64,000 nt of DNA from positions 796,010-860,009 of the forward strand of contig JAIFAC010000010.1 of NCBI GenBank assembly GCA_026545765.1, read 5' to 3'. Positions 13,401-24,001 of the stretch are shown piece by piece (the first letter of the stretch is position 1; each line of letters starts with the position of its first letter). A program made the position numbers and the translations under genes. The notes beneath the pieces were generated by a model. That model was not told where the DNA came from. It saw only the letters and a program-made list of their open reading frames with translations, and made no database searches. The DNA comes from Plantago major. Its lineage: Eukaryota; Streptophyta; Magnoliopsida; Lamiales; Plantaginaceae.

Positions 13401-14960
13401 CGACCCCAAGTCCTCTCTTTTGAGGATCTCATATACGCCAGATTGTACTTGATCTGTGTAAGAGTGTCACTAGCTTTGGCATAAGATTGAAAGATAGTTC
13501 TTTCTTTTGAGTTCCTTATTTCGTAAAGAAGATCTTCATACTTTCTTTTGAAGGTTGGTCCGTTTACGTAACGCTTCTTTATGTGACTTTTCGGTCAACT
13601 GAGTATATCACGAGCGCCCCGAAGTAAATTTTACTGTAAAGATCCTTTTCTCGAGGATATATGAATAATTGAGAATTTTCCTTCAGTAAGAAAATTCTTT
13701 TCTTTCTTCAAAGTTTTCGCTCTAGGCTCAAAACATCGTAAATTCTCTTTTGTAAAGATGATTCTTTTCCTCGAGATTTTCATGTTCTTTTGATTACTTC
13801 TTCATCACTTTCTATAAATATAACAGAAGTATGCTAATTACCTCATCGTACCATTAGACAAGGTTCAATGTTGGAGATGGTCTCAGAAAGATTTTCTTGA
13901 CCATTCCACACACTTCTTATTCTTTCAATATAAAGTCAATTATCGCTTATGAGAAACACCACCACATTTTGGGAAGGCAGTTGTGGAATCATCCGAATCC
14001 TCATCCTCGGTAATCGTGAGTTCGCGATTATCTAGAGCATCCAAAGTTGGAGTCGAATCTTTTCTCTCTTGGGTCGAGCATAGCCCTAAACTGCTTTGAA
14101 GATTCTTCTATCTTTCTTGTGCAATATCTTTAGTTTTGTCAAGGCAGAGCCCAATCCCTTCTTAGAAAGCTGTTGACCGTTTCCTGAAGTAATAGAAAGA
14201 GATATTGTTCGTTACTTTCGCCTCGGCATTTCTGAGTGCTTTTGAGGCTCGAAATGTTTGTTCAATTTTAGCTTTGCATGATTTTTGTACTCAGTGATAG
14301 TTTGAGCTCAAATGTACCCTTCTTTCAAATTTCTTCGGGCTTTTCTTCCTCAATTTCTCGACCGACATATTTTCCCATTTCGCTTTTACGTTAAAGAGAA
14401 TCTCTCGATCCACCTCCTTTGCCTTTCTTCTTTTCAAGTTCCTTGAGCAACTTCGACGAGCAACATTACGCAACTCTCATTGTTTGTTCTCATCGAAGTT
14501 GTCTCATAGTCAACAAAGGGCAAGAGTGAGAGAAAAGTTCCACTGAGTGACTGACCGCATTCTCAAGGTTTAGTAGAAAAACTTTTGTGTGCTCCCTAGT
14601 TATGATTTAGACTTCTCACAATAGTCTTAATCTTCATTTCTGGACTGGTATATTCATTACTTTCACCAAGTCTTTGACCCTATTGTCACTTTCCATAAGT
14701 GTTGTAAAACCGTAAATCTAGTTCTTCAAGAGTCTCTACGGGATGACCTTGTTTAAAGTTTGGAATTTGAACAAAATTTAACTTATTTTCTTCCTTTTCT
14801 CAAAGGTTATATCGTAAATTTCTTCAATCGACTAAGTTAAAGTTTGCTGGGTTAAGATCTTACCTACAGCTTACATCAGTATAGTATCGGAGTGTAATCG
14901 TGTATGATGATATTATGAGCATGTCCATCCAATCGGTAAGTTCTCTCTCGTAATCTTCGC
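13401..14960 (-). mobile_element. Ty1/copia gag-like part, copy 2 (duplicate)
   Basis: This segment is a diverged copy of roughly 9500-11200, same strand and order. Corresponding stretches include 13402-13520 with 9501-9620, and 14100-14240 with 10220-10340. The minus-strand peptides at 14473-14291 and 10591-10382 share the SCSRN and RRK blocks in the same spacing. It probably belongs to a second, truncated element of the same family, or to an internal duplication. It is an old, broken fossil with many interruptions. Confidence 0.5.
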
Positions 14961-15318
14961 TAGTTCAGAAAGCTCATTTTATTGGTTTATGATTTGTGCG
15001 TGAGTTTATGCTCGAGATTTCAAATTCTGTTACTGCAATTTTGATTTTATGCTTGCATGACGGACTTTAGTGTTTTGAATCCACTTCATGCTATATATAA
15101 TTGTTTCTTATATGGGCTTTAATAAGTGATTATTATAGCTTGAAAGTGATTGATACTGATTTTTAAGATTAACGCATTATTTTATTTCTTTTCGTATCGC
15201 TTTTTCTTTTTTATATTAATAGACCCAATAGCTTTTATCGAGTTGTTATAGTACATTGCTTTATCTAATTAATATTTTATGACATCGATTTTAGCTTGCA
15301 TGTTTTTGCTTTCTTATA
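14961..15318. other. AT-rich sequence, no gene seen
   Basis: Runs of T and short AT motifs only. There is no open frame or domain, and no repeat end beyond the MITE that begins at its right edge. Confidence 0.4.
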
Positions 15319-15550
15319 CTTCCTCCGTCCCAGTTTTATCTTTCCGTATTTCATTTTAGTTCGTTCCAACTTATCTTTTCATCCTTTAAATGAAAAATCT
15401 TTCTTTTACTTTATACATTATATCTCCTACTTTATACATTATTCATTATACTTTATTCACCGCCTTTTCTACTTCACCATATTCCATTTTATTTACCTGC
15501 TTTTTCTTAAATTCAGTGCACAACTAAGTATGTGAACCGAACGGAGGGAG
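15319..15550. mobile_element. Stowaway-type MITE
   Basis: A 232-bp element bounded by the plant Stowaway (Tc1/mariner) ends. The left end reads CTTCCTCCGTCCC and the right end is its near-complement, finishing ACGGAGGGAG. It is flanked by the dinucleotide TA on both sides (15317-15318 and 15551-15552), the expected target duplication. The interior is T-rich and has no transposase, so it is non-autonomous. An open frame across it is incidental. Confidence 0.85.
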
Positions 15551-16470
15551 TAGTTTTAAGAGACATTGTTATATTATAGCTTTAAGACGCATCGCTATAT
15601 GGTTTTAAACTTCAATGTCCTTTTTTTAACAGTAGGGTATTACCGTTATTAAGCATATTTTTTAAGACATGTTATAGCCAAGACCTATTTGTAGTTTTAA
15701 GATCAACATTAGTATTTAGCTTATGATGAAATATTTATGATTTGATTGTTTGTAAATACTTTGTTATAGTTTTAAAATGTATTGTTATAGTTTTACAAGC
15801 AAGCATCAATTCGCTTTTTAACATGGGATATTCCTCGCTTACATAGTTTAATAGGCATTCTTAGTTTTAAAAGGCATCGATATGGTTTTCTTAATCATTA
15901 ATGTTATTATTTTTAAATTGTTGCATGTTCCTTTTGTTTAAGTACAATGATACTTTAACGAGAGTATGGTTTTTACCAAGCTTAATGAATGTTTTAAGAA
16001 AATATTTATGACATCGAGTTTGATTTCATTCTTCAAAAGTGTTTAACGCACATGCGAGATTGAATCAACAAGCATGAGCAACAAAAAATCGAAGTTAAGT
16101 TCACAAATGAACGCTTATCATTTTTTCATAATAATAGATGTTTTAAAACCTTTAATGAATATTTCAATATTGTAATGACATATGTTTCAAGTAGTTTATT
16201 TTAAACTTGTTTATTGATGTTTTAATGGCATTAAACTTTTAGACTGTTTAATATAATGATATTAGATCGTCATAACAATAAGAAACCATCTTAAAACTAT
16301 CATGTACCTCTTTAAAACTATTACACCTCTCTTAAAATTAACAAGAGGTTAAAATTATGATTGAACATACAATACCGACGATTAAAACCATCACATCATC
16401 TCTAAAACATTAACAAAATACATTAACATCAGAATTAGAATTTTCAATTTCAACAACTTAAAACTATAAC
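15551..16470. repeat. Opposed arrays of a TAGTTTTAA motif
   Basis: From 15551 to about 15900 the motif (A)TAGTTTTAAG recurs seven or so times in one orientation, often followed by CAT and GTTAT. From about 16285 to 16465 its complement CTTAAAACTAT recurs at least four times. The middle, about 15950-16250, is plain AT-rich DNA. Arrays of short motifs that face each other resemble the subterminal regions of DNA transposons, but no terminal inverted repeat or target duplication was identified. Confidence 0.5.
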
Positions 16471-16471
16471 A

Positions 16472-17570
16472 CACTACAATAATCAGAACGGACGGAAGTA
16501 CGGATAAAAATCCACGCCTCAGAAGGACTTGGGACGCCAAACGGATTTGACAGAATTCGTCGCCTGTCATTACGAATTGATAAACTATTCAGTTTCCAGC
16601 GACGGATAAGTTTATCCATCATGACACGACCAAGATTTAAAAAAAAAAAAAAAATTTAGCGACGGATAGATCTATCCGCTGCTATAGCCTAGGGAAGAAG
16701 CGACTGACAGATCTAGATCTATCCGCTAAAGCTTCCAAAAAAAACCATATCTCCTCCACCACCTCCTTTCCTCCACCACTTCTCCTCCATTTCTCCTCTC
16801 CTCCTCCTCCTTCCACCACCTTTCTCCTCCACCACCACCTCCTCCACCACCACCACCACCACCTCTCTCCTCCCACCACCACCGCACCACCACCATCCCC
16901 ACCACCACCGCACCACCACCATCTCCACCACCACCACCACCACCTCTCTCCTCCCACCACCACCGCACCACCACCCTGCCACCACCACCATCTCCTCCAC
17001 CACCACCACCCTGCCACCACCACCACCTTTCCTCCTCCCACCACCACCTTTCCTCCTCCCACCACCCTGCCACCACCGCACCACCACTGCCACCACCACC
17101 ACCTTTCCTCCTCCCACCACCACCGCACCACCACTGCCACCACCGCACCACCTTTCTCCTCCCACCACCACCGCACTGCATTTAATACAAATTGATATAC
17201 GAATAAAAATTAATACAAATTAATCCATACTAATACAAATCAATATCTCGATACAAATACAAATTGATATTTAATTAATCCGTATACGAATATAAAAATT
17301 AATACGATTTTATTTTTTTTAAATAGAATGGTTGACAGATCTATCTGTTGCCATTGCATACGAACGGATAGAATCTATCCGTCCCCATTATCAATTTAAA
17401 AAAAAATTGGTCAATCTGTCATTCAATCCGTCATGCTAATCGACGACGGATGTTATCCGTCGCCACAGCCTCGTGAGGGCGGATTTGCTTTCATCCGCCG
17501 CCACAATTTGGGCGACGGATAGATGGCCTCAGATGACGGATCTATCCGTCTCTACAGCGATTTTGTAGTG
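16472..17570. mobile_element. Non-autonomous CACTA transposon
   Basis: The left end begins CACTACAATAATCAG and the right end finishes TTTTGTAGTG, the complement of CACTACAAAA, as in plant CACTA (En/Spm) elements. It is flanked on both sides by ACA (16469-16471 and 17571-17573), a perfect 3-bp target duplication of the size this superfamily makes. Subterminal GACGGAT / ATCCGTC repeats fill 16500-16720 and 17320-17550. At 1.1 kb with no transposase it depends on a helper. The core is a CCACCA-type microsatellite. The short subterminal repeats still look regular, which suggests a fairly recent insertion. Confidence 0.88.
16745..17170. repeat. CCACCA/CTCCTCC microsatellite inside the CACTA element
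   Basis: About 425 bases made almost only of CCACCA, CTCCTCCA and CACCGCACC words. Every frame is open here. The long Trp/Gly/Val-rich minus-strand frames it creates are low-complexity artefacts, not proteins. The strand asymmetry (G-rich minus strand) could favour G-rich secondary structure. Confidence 0.9.
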
Positions 17571-17591
17571 ACATAATCTATTAAAAGCACA

Positions 17592-19883
17592 ACGAAAAAT
17601 GTGTCTCTACGGTTTTTAAGAAATTAGGCATGACAGCTAAAATCCAAAACCAAAAACCTCAATTTCCTATTTTAGAAAAATCTTAACTTTTCCAAGACTT
17701 CGCTTATGTCGATTCTTCGATTGTAGTTTCTAGTTCTTTATCATTTACTATCTAAGTATGGTTGAAATCTTGTCGACATCGGCTTGAATCAAAGTTCCAA
17801 AGATGATGTACACTATCAAAATTTTATGAATCATGTAATAACCGATGATAGTTTCAACTTTCAATTTATCTCACCAAATTTTGAAAATGTGTCACTTGTT
17901 CATGATGATCCGATGGATTTTTAGATGCTAGACTAAGCAAGACTACACCCTTTAAATGGTGACATGTGTACTAGGGTTGTATTATTCATTTCTCTTAATT
18001 TCTCGAAAATTTGAGCCAAGAACATTTAAACACATGACAATGGTACCGAGTCTGTTCTTTCCACAATTAACCATGTTTAAATCTTGTTTAGTCGATTTCA
18101 AAAAAAAAATCTTGTTTAGTTGAGATAAAGAGGAAAATTAAAATTTAATTTACTTCTCCCACCATCGCCTCTTCATCATCGTGTTTCTTGCTACTAGCAT
18201 TCGCCACCATCGAATCTACAACCGCCTGGACTCTCCATATCACTTCGCAAATTCTTTTTTTTTTTGACATTAGAAATGAAGTGATCGATCCAGAAATTAG
18301 TCTAGAGTTGCTCAATACACGATTCTTGATAATACTCATGATTTGTGATATGTATTTCAATTTTCTCTAATGTGTTTTATTCTCTCCCATTTGTCCCATG
18401 TTGAGGTCTATTTTTATGGCAAAGTTGTAGTTTGTGGGATACAAAAGTTTATTTATCTTGATGCTACCATAAATTACTACTTATATTTAATCAAGTAGAA
18501 AAGCGATTGTTGTAGACAATGCTCTTAACCACATGATCATTCTCTCGAGTAATTGATTAGGCTAGTTCAAATAGAGATAGACTCTGCATTTGTTGTAAAT
18601 AGATAGTTGGATAAAGTGATACTTCTACCCTAGCATAAAATCAAATAAAAACAAGGTAATGCCTAGATCATGCAATTCTACGCATAAGACAATAAATCTT
18701 TTCAAGTAATATGCTTATACGGTGGACCAATTGTTACCGGTCCATAGTCACACACTCGCTATTGCAAATTCAACCAACACGGATTATAAGTACGTATGAA
18801 CTACAAATGAGCTCACGAGCTATGCATTCATCCTGATATAATCTAATTAAAGGTAGCTAGATGCAAGTTCACACCGATACAACATGCAAATAATTATCAC
18901 AAGTAAAAACCAATGCATAAATCATAAAGGAATCCACCAAGTTTTGCATTTATTAATCGGATATTTCTAAGTCACGAAGATCCGAAAGGAAGTAGAACTT
19001 CTATTGAAAGAGAGATTAAATCGAATCTTTACAATGCTTGAATTGAAAGTGAATATGTCTAGAGTATGAAGATATGCCTATACCATCGACAAGGGGTCTA
19101 TTTATAAGACCTAGGAACTAGAAATTCGAAATAGTGGAGAAAAATTGTCAGAAATCGTGTTTGAACTGGTCTTGGACAAGGCTCACCGCGGTGAGGTTCC
19201 CTGCTCGCTGCGGTCCGCCTACTTTCTGACACTTTCTGTGATCTTCTGGACTGTCTAGACCGCGGTGAGCCTCCGTTTCGAGGGAGCTCACCGCGGTGAG
19301 GTACCCTTCCGGAGAATCAACTATTTTTCCCACTTCTTCCTATTTTCACTCCCTTTTCTCAACCTCCAAGTCACCACCTTTGGAGTAATGGTCCACTACC
19401 TAGCCTTGTGTGCTTCTAGAAGCATTGGACAAGCTTGAAATTGCACAATGGTCCTCCATTTCCTTGCCTTTACCTAAAAAGTACAAAAACACGCAAAACA
19501 CCCAAACGTGAAAATGAACTAAAACACTAACAAAAGTGCTATAGGACATAACAAAATACTAAAGACCGAATGAATCGCTCAAATATCGACTCATCAAACT
19601 CCCTAAACCAAACCTTTGCTCGTCTCGAGCAAACAAGACTCTAAAACGTCCTAGAAAAGAAAAACACATGTTACCCATAAAAACATGTAAGAGCTCAATC
19701 AACAAGCTACCGGAACAACTATTGCAAGAGTTAAGCCAAACACTTATGTAAACTTTTATCCCCCTTAACGTTGTCAAGTAGCTTAGCAAAGATCACAATC
19801 TTCCGGTTCACAAGTAAATAGAAATTGACTTACCCTAGCAACCACTCAAAAGGATAATATAAACGAAATTAGACTTACCCTAG
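17592..19883. repeat. 2.3-kb direct repeat, copy R1
   Basis: The stretch is repeated in the same orientation starting at 19933, with copy R2 interrupted by a LINE. Similarity starts at ACGAAAAATGTGTCTC and ends near CTTACCCTAG. The interior includes an AT-rich left half, a GC-rich palindrome cluster at 19182-19300 and a region of about 400 bases near the right end with several AAAACAC/CTAAAAC words. No protein domain is seen on either strand. Length and composition would suit an LTR or untranslated part of an unclassified retrotransposon, but clean ends, a primer site and a linked polyprotein were not found. Confidence 0.65.
19182..19300. repeat. Cluster of CTCACCGCGGTGAG palindromes
   Basis: A perfect 14-bp palindrome, CTCACCGCGGTGAG, occurs at 19182-19195 and 19287-19300, with a partial copy at 19257-19269 (ACCGCGGTGAG). 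The matching cluster in copy R2 is at 25320-25430, where one site is CTCACCGCTGGTGAG, one base longer. The cluster is unusually GC-rich for the surroundings. Its role is unknown. Confidence 0.75.
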
Positions 19884-19932
19884 TCAGAAATCCTGAATTT
19901 TATTTTTCGATCGTTAATTTAAATTTAAATTG

Positions 19933-20260
19933 ACGAAAAATGTGTCTCTGGTTTTTAAGAAACTAGGCCGGACAGACTGCTAAAATCCAAAACCACAAAA
20001 AACCTTGAATTTCCTATTTTTAGAAAAATCTTAACTTTTCCAAGACTTTGGCTTTCTATGTCTGTATTCTTCTGATTGTAGTTTCTAGTTCTTTATCGGA
20101 TTTACTATCTAAGTATGGTTGAAATCTTGTTGACATCGCTTACCAAATCAAAGTTCCAGTATGATGTACACTGTCAGAATTTTATGAATCATGTAATAAC
20201 TGATGATAGTTTCAACTTTCAATTTCATCTCAGTCCAATTTTGAAAATGTGTCACTTGTT
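19933..20260. repeat. 2.3-kb direct repeat, copy R2, left part
   Basis: This part matches R1 from 17592 to about 17890 in order and orientation. R1 and R2 are separated by only about 50 bases, so they form a tandem pair. Copy R2 was then split by the LINE at 20261-23923 and resumes at 24002. Confidence 0.75.
20235..20260. repeat. Left 26-bp duplication at LINE junction
   Basis: The 26 bases here recur exactly at 23976-24001 on the other side of the LINE, whereas copy R1 holds the block only once (about 17872-17899, with a small difference). This is most simply the target-site duplication of the LINE, long but within the range for L1-type elements. See the right junction for a complication. 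Confidence 0.7.
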
Positions 20261-23200
20261 TTTCTTTTTTTTGAATGAATCGATCTTGTATTAAAAAAAA
20301 AAAGAAAAGAAAAGAAGAACAACGAAAAAAGTCAGGTAGACTCTCAAGCTGATCCCACATGCGCAACAAGAGAAACCAAAGTGAAAGCAAAGTAAACAAA
20401 ACAATAACCTGTTGGCGAAATGCCCACTTGAAATCAAACTGATGCCTCGTTAAAACCCTACCATAGAAAAACCTGGGAAAAAACCTATGGCAGGGAAAAA
20501 GAGTGCCCAAGCGTTAATGTTGCGTAAACCTGTAAAAAGGCCGACAAGACATATCTCTACAAATATGAGAACGAATGCAATCCTGTGATGAGGACCAAAA
20601 CCCGTCGATATTTTGATTAGATAGAGCATCTGCAAAGATTCCCCACGAAAAATATGCTAGACCAAAATCCATGTCCTCCAAGAGAGAAAGAACCAACAAC
20701 CAAATGATTCCGATATCTCCAAGGACGCTTCGCCTGAATTGAGAAGTTCTCACGTAGGTTGAACTGCTTCAACCAAAGCATCCTCCACCTTTAGCATGAG
20801 CAATTTCGATACCAGTCATAGCTACAATCAATTCTGCTTCAAAGGCATACAAGCAACCTAGCTGAGAGACAAAGCATCCTTGAACAAAGCCCCTGCAATT
20901 GCAAAAATGCCGCTGTCAGAGAATCACCGGAGCTCTTTGAATCGCCATCCGTGTTGCATTTCGTCTAACTCCGGTAGGGAGGTTGCCAATGAACCTCTAT
21001 AATCATGGAGACTTTCGAGGACAACTACTTGATTCTAAAAGAGTGCAAAATCGCAAATCTATCGAGAATTAAACCTAGTGCCTAGAGGAAGTGAATTGGC
21101 CTCCCTAACAAGACCCCAAATAGCAGTCAAGATCGAACGGCGGGAGAAATCAACACCATCAAAAATCCACTTGTTCCTGGTGTGCCAGAGCACCCAAATA
21201 ACAAAGAATAATAGTAAGTCGCCAAAGGAAAGGATCTGGGACTAAAAACTCGTTTATCGCGAACAAAAGGAGCTCGTTATACTGCAAAATCCCGATAGGG
21301 GACTGAAAGTGCCAAAAGGCGGCCCATATAGTCCTAATAAAGGCAAGAAACCAAGAGGTGATCCATGCATTCATCTCGCATCGCAAAAACACAAAAGGAT
21401 GGACCCACAAAACCAATAAGACGAAGTCTATCCATGGTGGAGCTTACCGTGGATGTCCCTCCAAGTCGTTATAGACCGACGGTGGAATGAAATGTGCCCA
21501 AATCCAATCACCCCATTTCACCGTAGATAAGAAGTACGAACCTTATGATACATTTGTTCGAGGAGATCGAACCATCAATGGAATTCGTAAACCCGACATC
21601 GAATTTGCAGACCCAAATGATAAGAAATGATGTCCCTAGAAACCTCTCGAAAAGCTAAACGAAATTCATCCGTAGCACCCATTTTCCTTGAATCCAATAG
21701 TCGATACGGATGTTCAAACCGATGTCAAGATGCGATGGAATCAACTCTATCGGCAATACAATAACCAAGCCAATTATCCAACCAAAAACGAATACCTGAA
21801 CCTTGACTTGCCAAAGACCGGAGTTGAGATCCGTGGTGGATAATGTAATTTAAACCCAAACCAGATCAAGAGGCTACCCGAGATCGCAAATTCGATGAAG
21901 AAAACCGACGAAAGATGTCCAAATAATGTTCCTTTGCGTTCAAATGTCCCAAATTTTAGTCGAGAGAGATAAGCCTCATTAGATGCCACAAGAGATCGAA
22001 TGCCAAGGCCACCTCGATTTTGGAACACAACACCTCTTCCAGATACGTAAATAGCCCTTTCTTATGAATATCACCACCACACAAAATTCGTATATGAAAA
22101 TCCAAACGCTTAAGAAGGGTGGTACCATCGAAACCATCATTGAATGAACAAAGGACCCTCAGATAATCGATTGAACTAGACAAATGCGCCCACCATAGAT
22201 AAAGAAGTACCTTTCCATTTTGCAAATTTGTCCATAATGGAGTCGGAATGGATTGCAATGAATAGCCCGTGGTGCACCAATGTAAATAACGGCACTCCAA
22301 GATAATTAAACGGAAGAGTACCTTCAATTCCTTAATCCAATGCCACGATCCTGTATTTCGGCATTCAGATGAAGGAGCCAAAATAGACCCGCGATTCGTG
22401 GATTAAAGTGCCGCATCAAGAAGCATAATGCTCTAGAACCTTAAGGATCGCCTGCAATTATTATCGAGGCCCTGCAAAAATGATAACGCTATTCGCATAA
22501 AGAAGATGAGAAGGAAAATCAATATTGCGAATGAACAAAGACGAGATCTCCCAAATTTACCGTCTCCGATAAACGCTTACTAAGAACTTCTTCCGCCACA
22601 GAATAGAAGAGGAAAGTGGATCCCTTGTCTCGACTCCTTGAGAGCAACCAAAATAGCCTTCCTGAGCACCATTAATCGTAATAGAGAGCCGGCAGAGTGC
22701 AAAATATGATGGATCCAACCCACAAAAGCGAAAACCCATTGTGATAAGACAACAAAAAAAATTCCAGCTTTAGTGTCAAAGGCTTTCCAATATCCACTTT
22801 AAGCACCAGATTACCTTCTTGGGAACGAATCCTAAGCTATTAACACCCTCGTGAGGCTAAAGCGATGCAATCATGTATACAACGAATTAATGAAACCAAA
22901 CCTGTGAAAGGAGATTATCCCATAAAGGATGCGCTAAACGATTAGCCAGAACTTTGGCAATAATCTTATACAAAAAGTTACCTAGAACAATGGGACGAAA
23001 GTCCTCAATACGCAAGGCTTCCCTAATCTTCTAATTAGAGTGACAAAACTGGCATTCATATCTGAAGGAAGCTGGCCATGAATGAAAAAGGTGCGTACTG
23101 CACTTATCACATCAGCCCCAATAACATGCCACATAGACTGATAGAAACGACCTCCAAACCCATCCGACTCGAGCACTATCCGCACATCCCAAACACCACA

Positions 23201-23923
23201 TGACGAATCTCATCGCCGTAGGATGCGGGCAGCCCGCATTCTCGCCAATTCGTTAATGGCACGGAATAAGATCAGCAAGTCCATCAAAAATAGTCGTGGT
23301 CGGTTGTGATTGTGCGAAAAGGCCTTCATAGTAATCAACCATATGATCACGTATAGTCTGCCTATCCTGAGTAACAATACCATCAATTAGAAGGGAGGAG
23401 ACACCAAACCGACCTTTATTAACCTGCAAACTGCGATGAAAGAAAGCGCAATTCCTATCACCATCCCGCAGCCAATGTTCCCTGCTTTTCTGTCTCAAGA
23501 AAGTCGTTTGCTGAGCTAAAATACTGTTATACTCAGAAGGGCTGCTAATTCCTCACGAGGAATGTCATGAGGTCCCAAGGTAAGACGATCCACCTCGGAG
23601 GCGATTCGAGCCGCTTGAAGACAAATCAAGAGGTTCCCAAAACAAGGAGATTCCACCGCTTAAGTACACCCTTTAGACGCCTAACTTACCAATAACCACC
23701 GAGAAAGCACTTGTAGAAAATAGACAAATTCCACGAAGAACTAACAACGCCGAGAAAGAATCACGACTCAACCACAAGCTCGAAACGAAAGGACGAGGCT
23801 CGCCAACCTCTTGTTCCGTGTACAATGAACAAACAGAGGACTATGATCGAGCAATTTCGAATCCTAATATGAAATCTAACAGTGTCCCACAAATCCAGAA
23901 AAGAAGCCGTTGAGAGAACCCTA
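20261..23923 (-). mobile_element. L1-type LINE with RNase H, 5'-truncated
   Basis: The 3' end lies at 20261 with a short, interrupted A tail (T-rich on the plus strand, 20261-20272) preceded by ATACAAGATCGATTCA-type 3' UTR sequence. Read on the minus strand it holds the C-terminal part of the endonuclease-RT linker, reverse transcriptase, a zf-RVT-like region and an RNase H domain, the order of plant L1 elements that carry RNase H. ORF1 and most of the endonuclease are missing, so it is 5'-truncated at about 3.7 kb. Its insertion split copy R2 of the 2.3-kb repeat, so it is younger than that duplication. Confidence 0.85.
20500..23900 (-). pseudogene. LINE ORF2 (reverse transcriptase - RNase H) pseudogene
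   Basis: Minus-strand pieces in order: QKSREHWLRDGDRNCAFFHR at about 23495-23435 (linker before RT), DGFGGRFYQSMW at about 23165-23130, VTLIRRLGKP near 23045, NGAQEGYFGCSQGVETRDP near 22680-22625, then HLLYANS near 22520 where active elements have LLYADD, and GGLGIRSLVASNEAYL near 22010. A zf-RVT-like part lies near 21420-21160. The RNase H tail near 20750-20530 holds ADALSNQNIDGFWSSSQD. The frame shifts many times and the two catalytic aspartates of the RT are replaced by Asn-Ser, so no active enzyme can be made. It would have driven target-primed reverse transcription in the nucleus. Confidence 0.85.
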
Positions 23924-23975
23924 CTAGGGGACTAAGCAGTACTACACCCCTTTAAATGGTGACATGTGTACTACA
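23924..23975. repeat. Filler segment at the LINE 5' junction
   Basis: About 50 bases between the LINE and the right copy of the 26-bp duplication. They closely match sequence a little further downstream, 24031-24076 (and 17929-17975 in copy R1), containing TTTAAATGGTGACATGTGTA. So a piece of the target's downstream flank has been copied ahead of the duplication. Confidence 0.7.
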
Positions 23976-24001
23976 CCAATTTTGAAAATGTGTCACTTGT
24001 T
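23976..24001. repeat. Right 26-bp duplication at LINE junction
   Basis: Exact copy of 20235-20260. Downstream of it copy R2 continues in register with copy R1. Confidence 0.75.

Noticed and set aside
9301-14960. Endogenous pararetrovirus (caulimovirid) coat protein suggested by a zinc-knuckle-like piece beside lysine-rich sequence
   Set aside because: The neighbouring minus-strand sequence holds a Ty1/copia GAG-pre-integrase and integrase start, which pararetroviruses lack; gag of a copia element is simpler.
16682-17181. Three overlapping minus-strand frames of 150-164 residues rich in Trp, Gly and Val
   Set aside because: They are read through the CCACCA microsatellite of the CACTA element, where all frames are open; low complexity, no domain.
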